Shown: one piece after another, positions 6,116-6,553 of the stretch
Numbering within the stretch: the first letter of the stretch is position 1
How the letters are laid out: every line of letters begins with the position of its first letter
Origin: Pirellulaceae bacterium
GTDB lineage: Bacteria; Planctomycetota; Planctomycetia; Pirellulales; Pirellulaceae
Direction: 5' to 3'
Length of the DNA stretch: 6,553 nt
Assembly: GCA_022448645.1 (NCBI GenBank)
Contig: JAKVBZ010000160.1
Location: forward strand, 1 to 6,553
Program-made: the position numbers and the translations under genes
Notes under the pieces: generated by a model
The model's database searches: none
What the model was told of the DNA's origin: nothing
Seen by the model: only the letters and a program-made list of their open reading frames with translations

Positions 6116-6553
6116 ATGAAGTATTTACTGCTGACTTTCATATTCATCGGTGCGCTTTGTTTGGCCGGTAATGCAGTTGGTGACGAACCCGATCTGCAGA
6201 GCCATTTCGAAGCTTGGGGAATCCCTCAAATTGCCCCAGTTACTGACGCCGAAGCACGCCTAGTGAGTGGCCAAGGTTTTGTTCAGTATCCACACCGACA
6301 CCGTGCTGCCTACGCAGCAAGTCATTCGGCATCGGCCCTTCCTGGCACCTTTACAGACAACTTTGCCGAAGCGTCTGGAAGATTTTTTGCCGAAGCAACT
6401 TCTGGTGCATTGTCCGAGTTAAATTCCAGTATATCCAGAGCACATCACCCAAAAGTCGTTGTCCCCTTTGGCCGGCACGCACATCATGGTTGGCGGGCAC
6501 ATCATGGTGGACACGCACATCATGGTGGACACGCACATCATGGTGGACACGCA
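6116..6553 (+). CDS. Exported protein with His-rich C-terminal repeats (3' end beyond window)
   Basis: The frame is open to the window edge and gives at least 146 residues. It begins with a clean signal peptide (MKYLLLTFIFIGALCLAGNA, residues 1-20). An ATG at 6101 is in the same frame and would add MGKVA; 6116 is preferred because it gives the canonical signal-peptide start after a GGGTAAAG-like stretch. After cleavage comes 'WGIPQIAPVTDAEARLVSGQGF' (34-55, read here in two parts: WGIPQIAPVT and DAEARLVSGQGF), which recalls short exported proteins of planctomycetes. An Ala/Ser/Phe-rich, probably amphipathic region (about 64-105) follows. From residue 121 there is a repeated six-residue unit HAHHGG, with an imperfect copy (RAHHGG). 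Histidine clusters of this kind often bind nickel, zinc or copper ions; that role is inferred. The family is not recognised. Confidence 0.75.
   Translation, partial: MKYLLLTFIFIGALCLAGNAVGDEPDLQSHFEAWGIPQIAPVTDAEARLVSGQGFVQYPHRHRAAYAASHSASALPGTFTDNFAEASGRFFAEATSGALSELNSSISRAHHPKVVVPFGRHAHHGWRAHHGGHAHHGGHAHHGGHA
6476..6553 (+). repeat. 18-base tandem repeat encoding HAHHGG, running past the window edge
   Basis: Units start at 6476 (variant ending in TTGG), 6494 (variant starting CGGG), 6512 and 6530 (identical), and a fifth begins at 6548 and is cut by the window. The unit CACGCACATCATGGTGGA is in frame with the exported protein. Near-identity at synonymous sites points to recent expansion by slippage or unequal exchange. 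Confidence 0.9.

Noticed and set aside
6476..6553. CRISPR or intergenic satellite array
   Set aside because: The units are contiguous without spacers and stay in frame with an exported protein.

Overview
The window looks like chromosomal DNA of a planctomycete (Pirellulales-like). This is inferred from the mix of genes: large exported proteins with glycan-related folds, a secreted sialidase-type beta-propeller, a bacterial SET-domain protein and short exported proteins of unknown function. No rRNA or marker gene confirms the taxonomy. Composition is uneven. In sampled 60-base lines, the sialidase gene has 41/60 (3541-3600) and 35/60 (3901-3960) G+C, the large minus-strand gene has 30/60 (1801-1860) and the SET gene has 32/60 (4681-4740).

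Layout, left to right. At 56-184 on the minus strand is a short, start-less, protein-like tail that resembles the end of a sugar-binding jelly-roll module, just downstream of the first gene. At 256-2421 (minus) is a 721-residue exported protein: beta domains, then a barrel-like central region, then a C-terminal carbohydrate-binding-like module. After a divergent intergenic region with no convincing gene (2422-2989) comes an exported GH33-type sialidase-like protein with five Asp-boxes (2990-4186, plus). The spacer after it contains the 3' half of a tRNA gene with a CAT anticodon and no 5' half (4366-4409), the usual footprint of tRNA-directed integration. Next is a SET-domain methyltransferase-like protein with a post-SET cysteine cluster (4527-5006, plus).

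The right-hand part holds a 65-residue exported peptide (5186-5383, minus) with a clear ribosome-binding site. About 600 bases without a credible gene follow. A promoter-like element then carries a perfect 14-base palindrome between its -35 and -10 boxes. It precedes an exported protein that runs off the window inside a His-rich tract built on an exact 18-base repeat (6116-6553, plus).

The two large exported proteins are divergently arranged and could both act on extracellular glycans, but no shared operon is visible. The SET protein and the two small exported proteins appear to be independent units. The most informative points for follow-up are the orphan tRNA half next to a change in composition, the His-rich repeat protein with its palindromic promoter, and the sialidase-like propeller that lacks an obvious acid/base aspartate.
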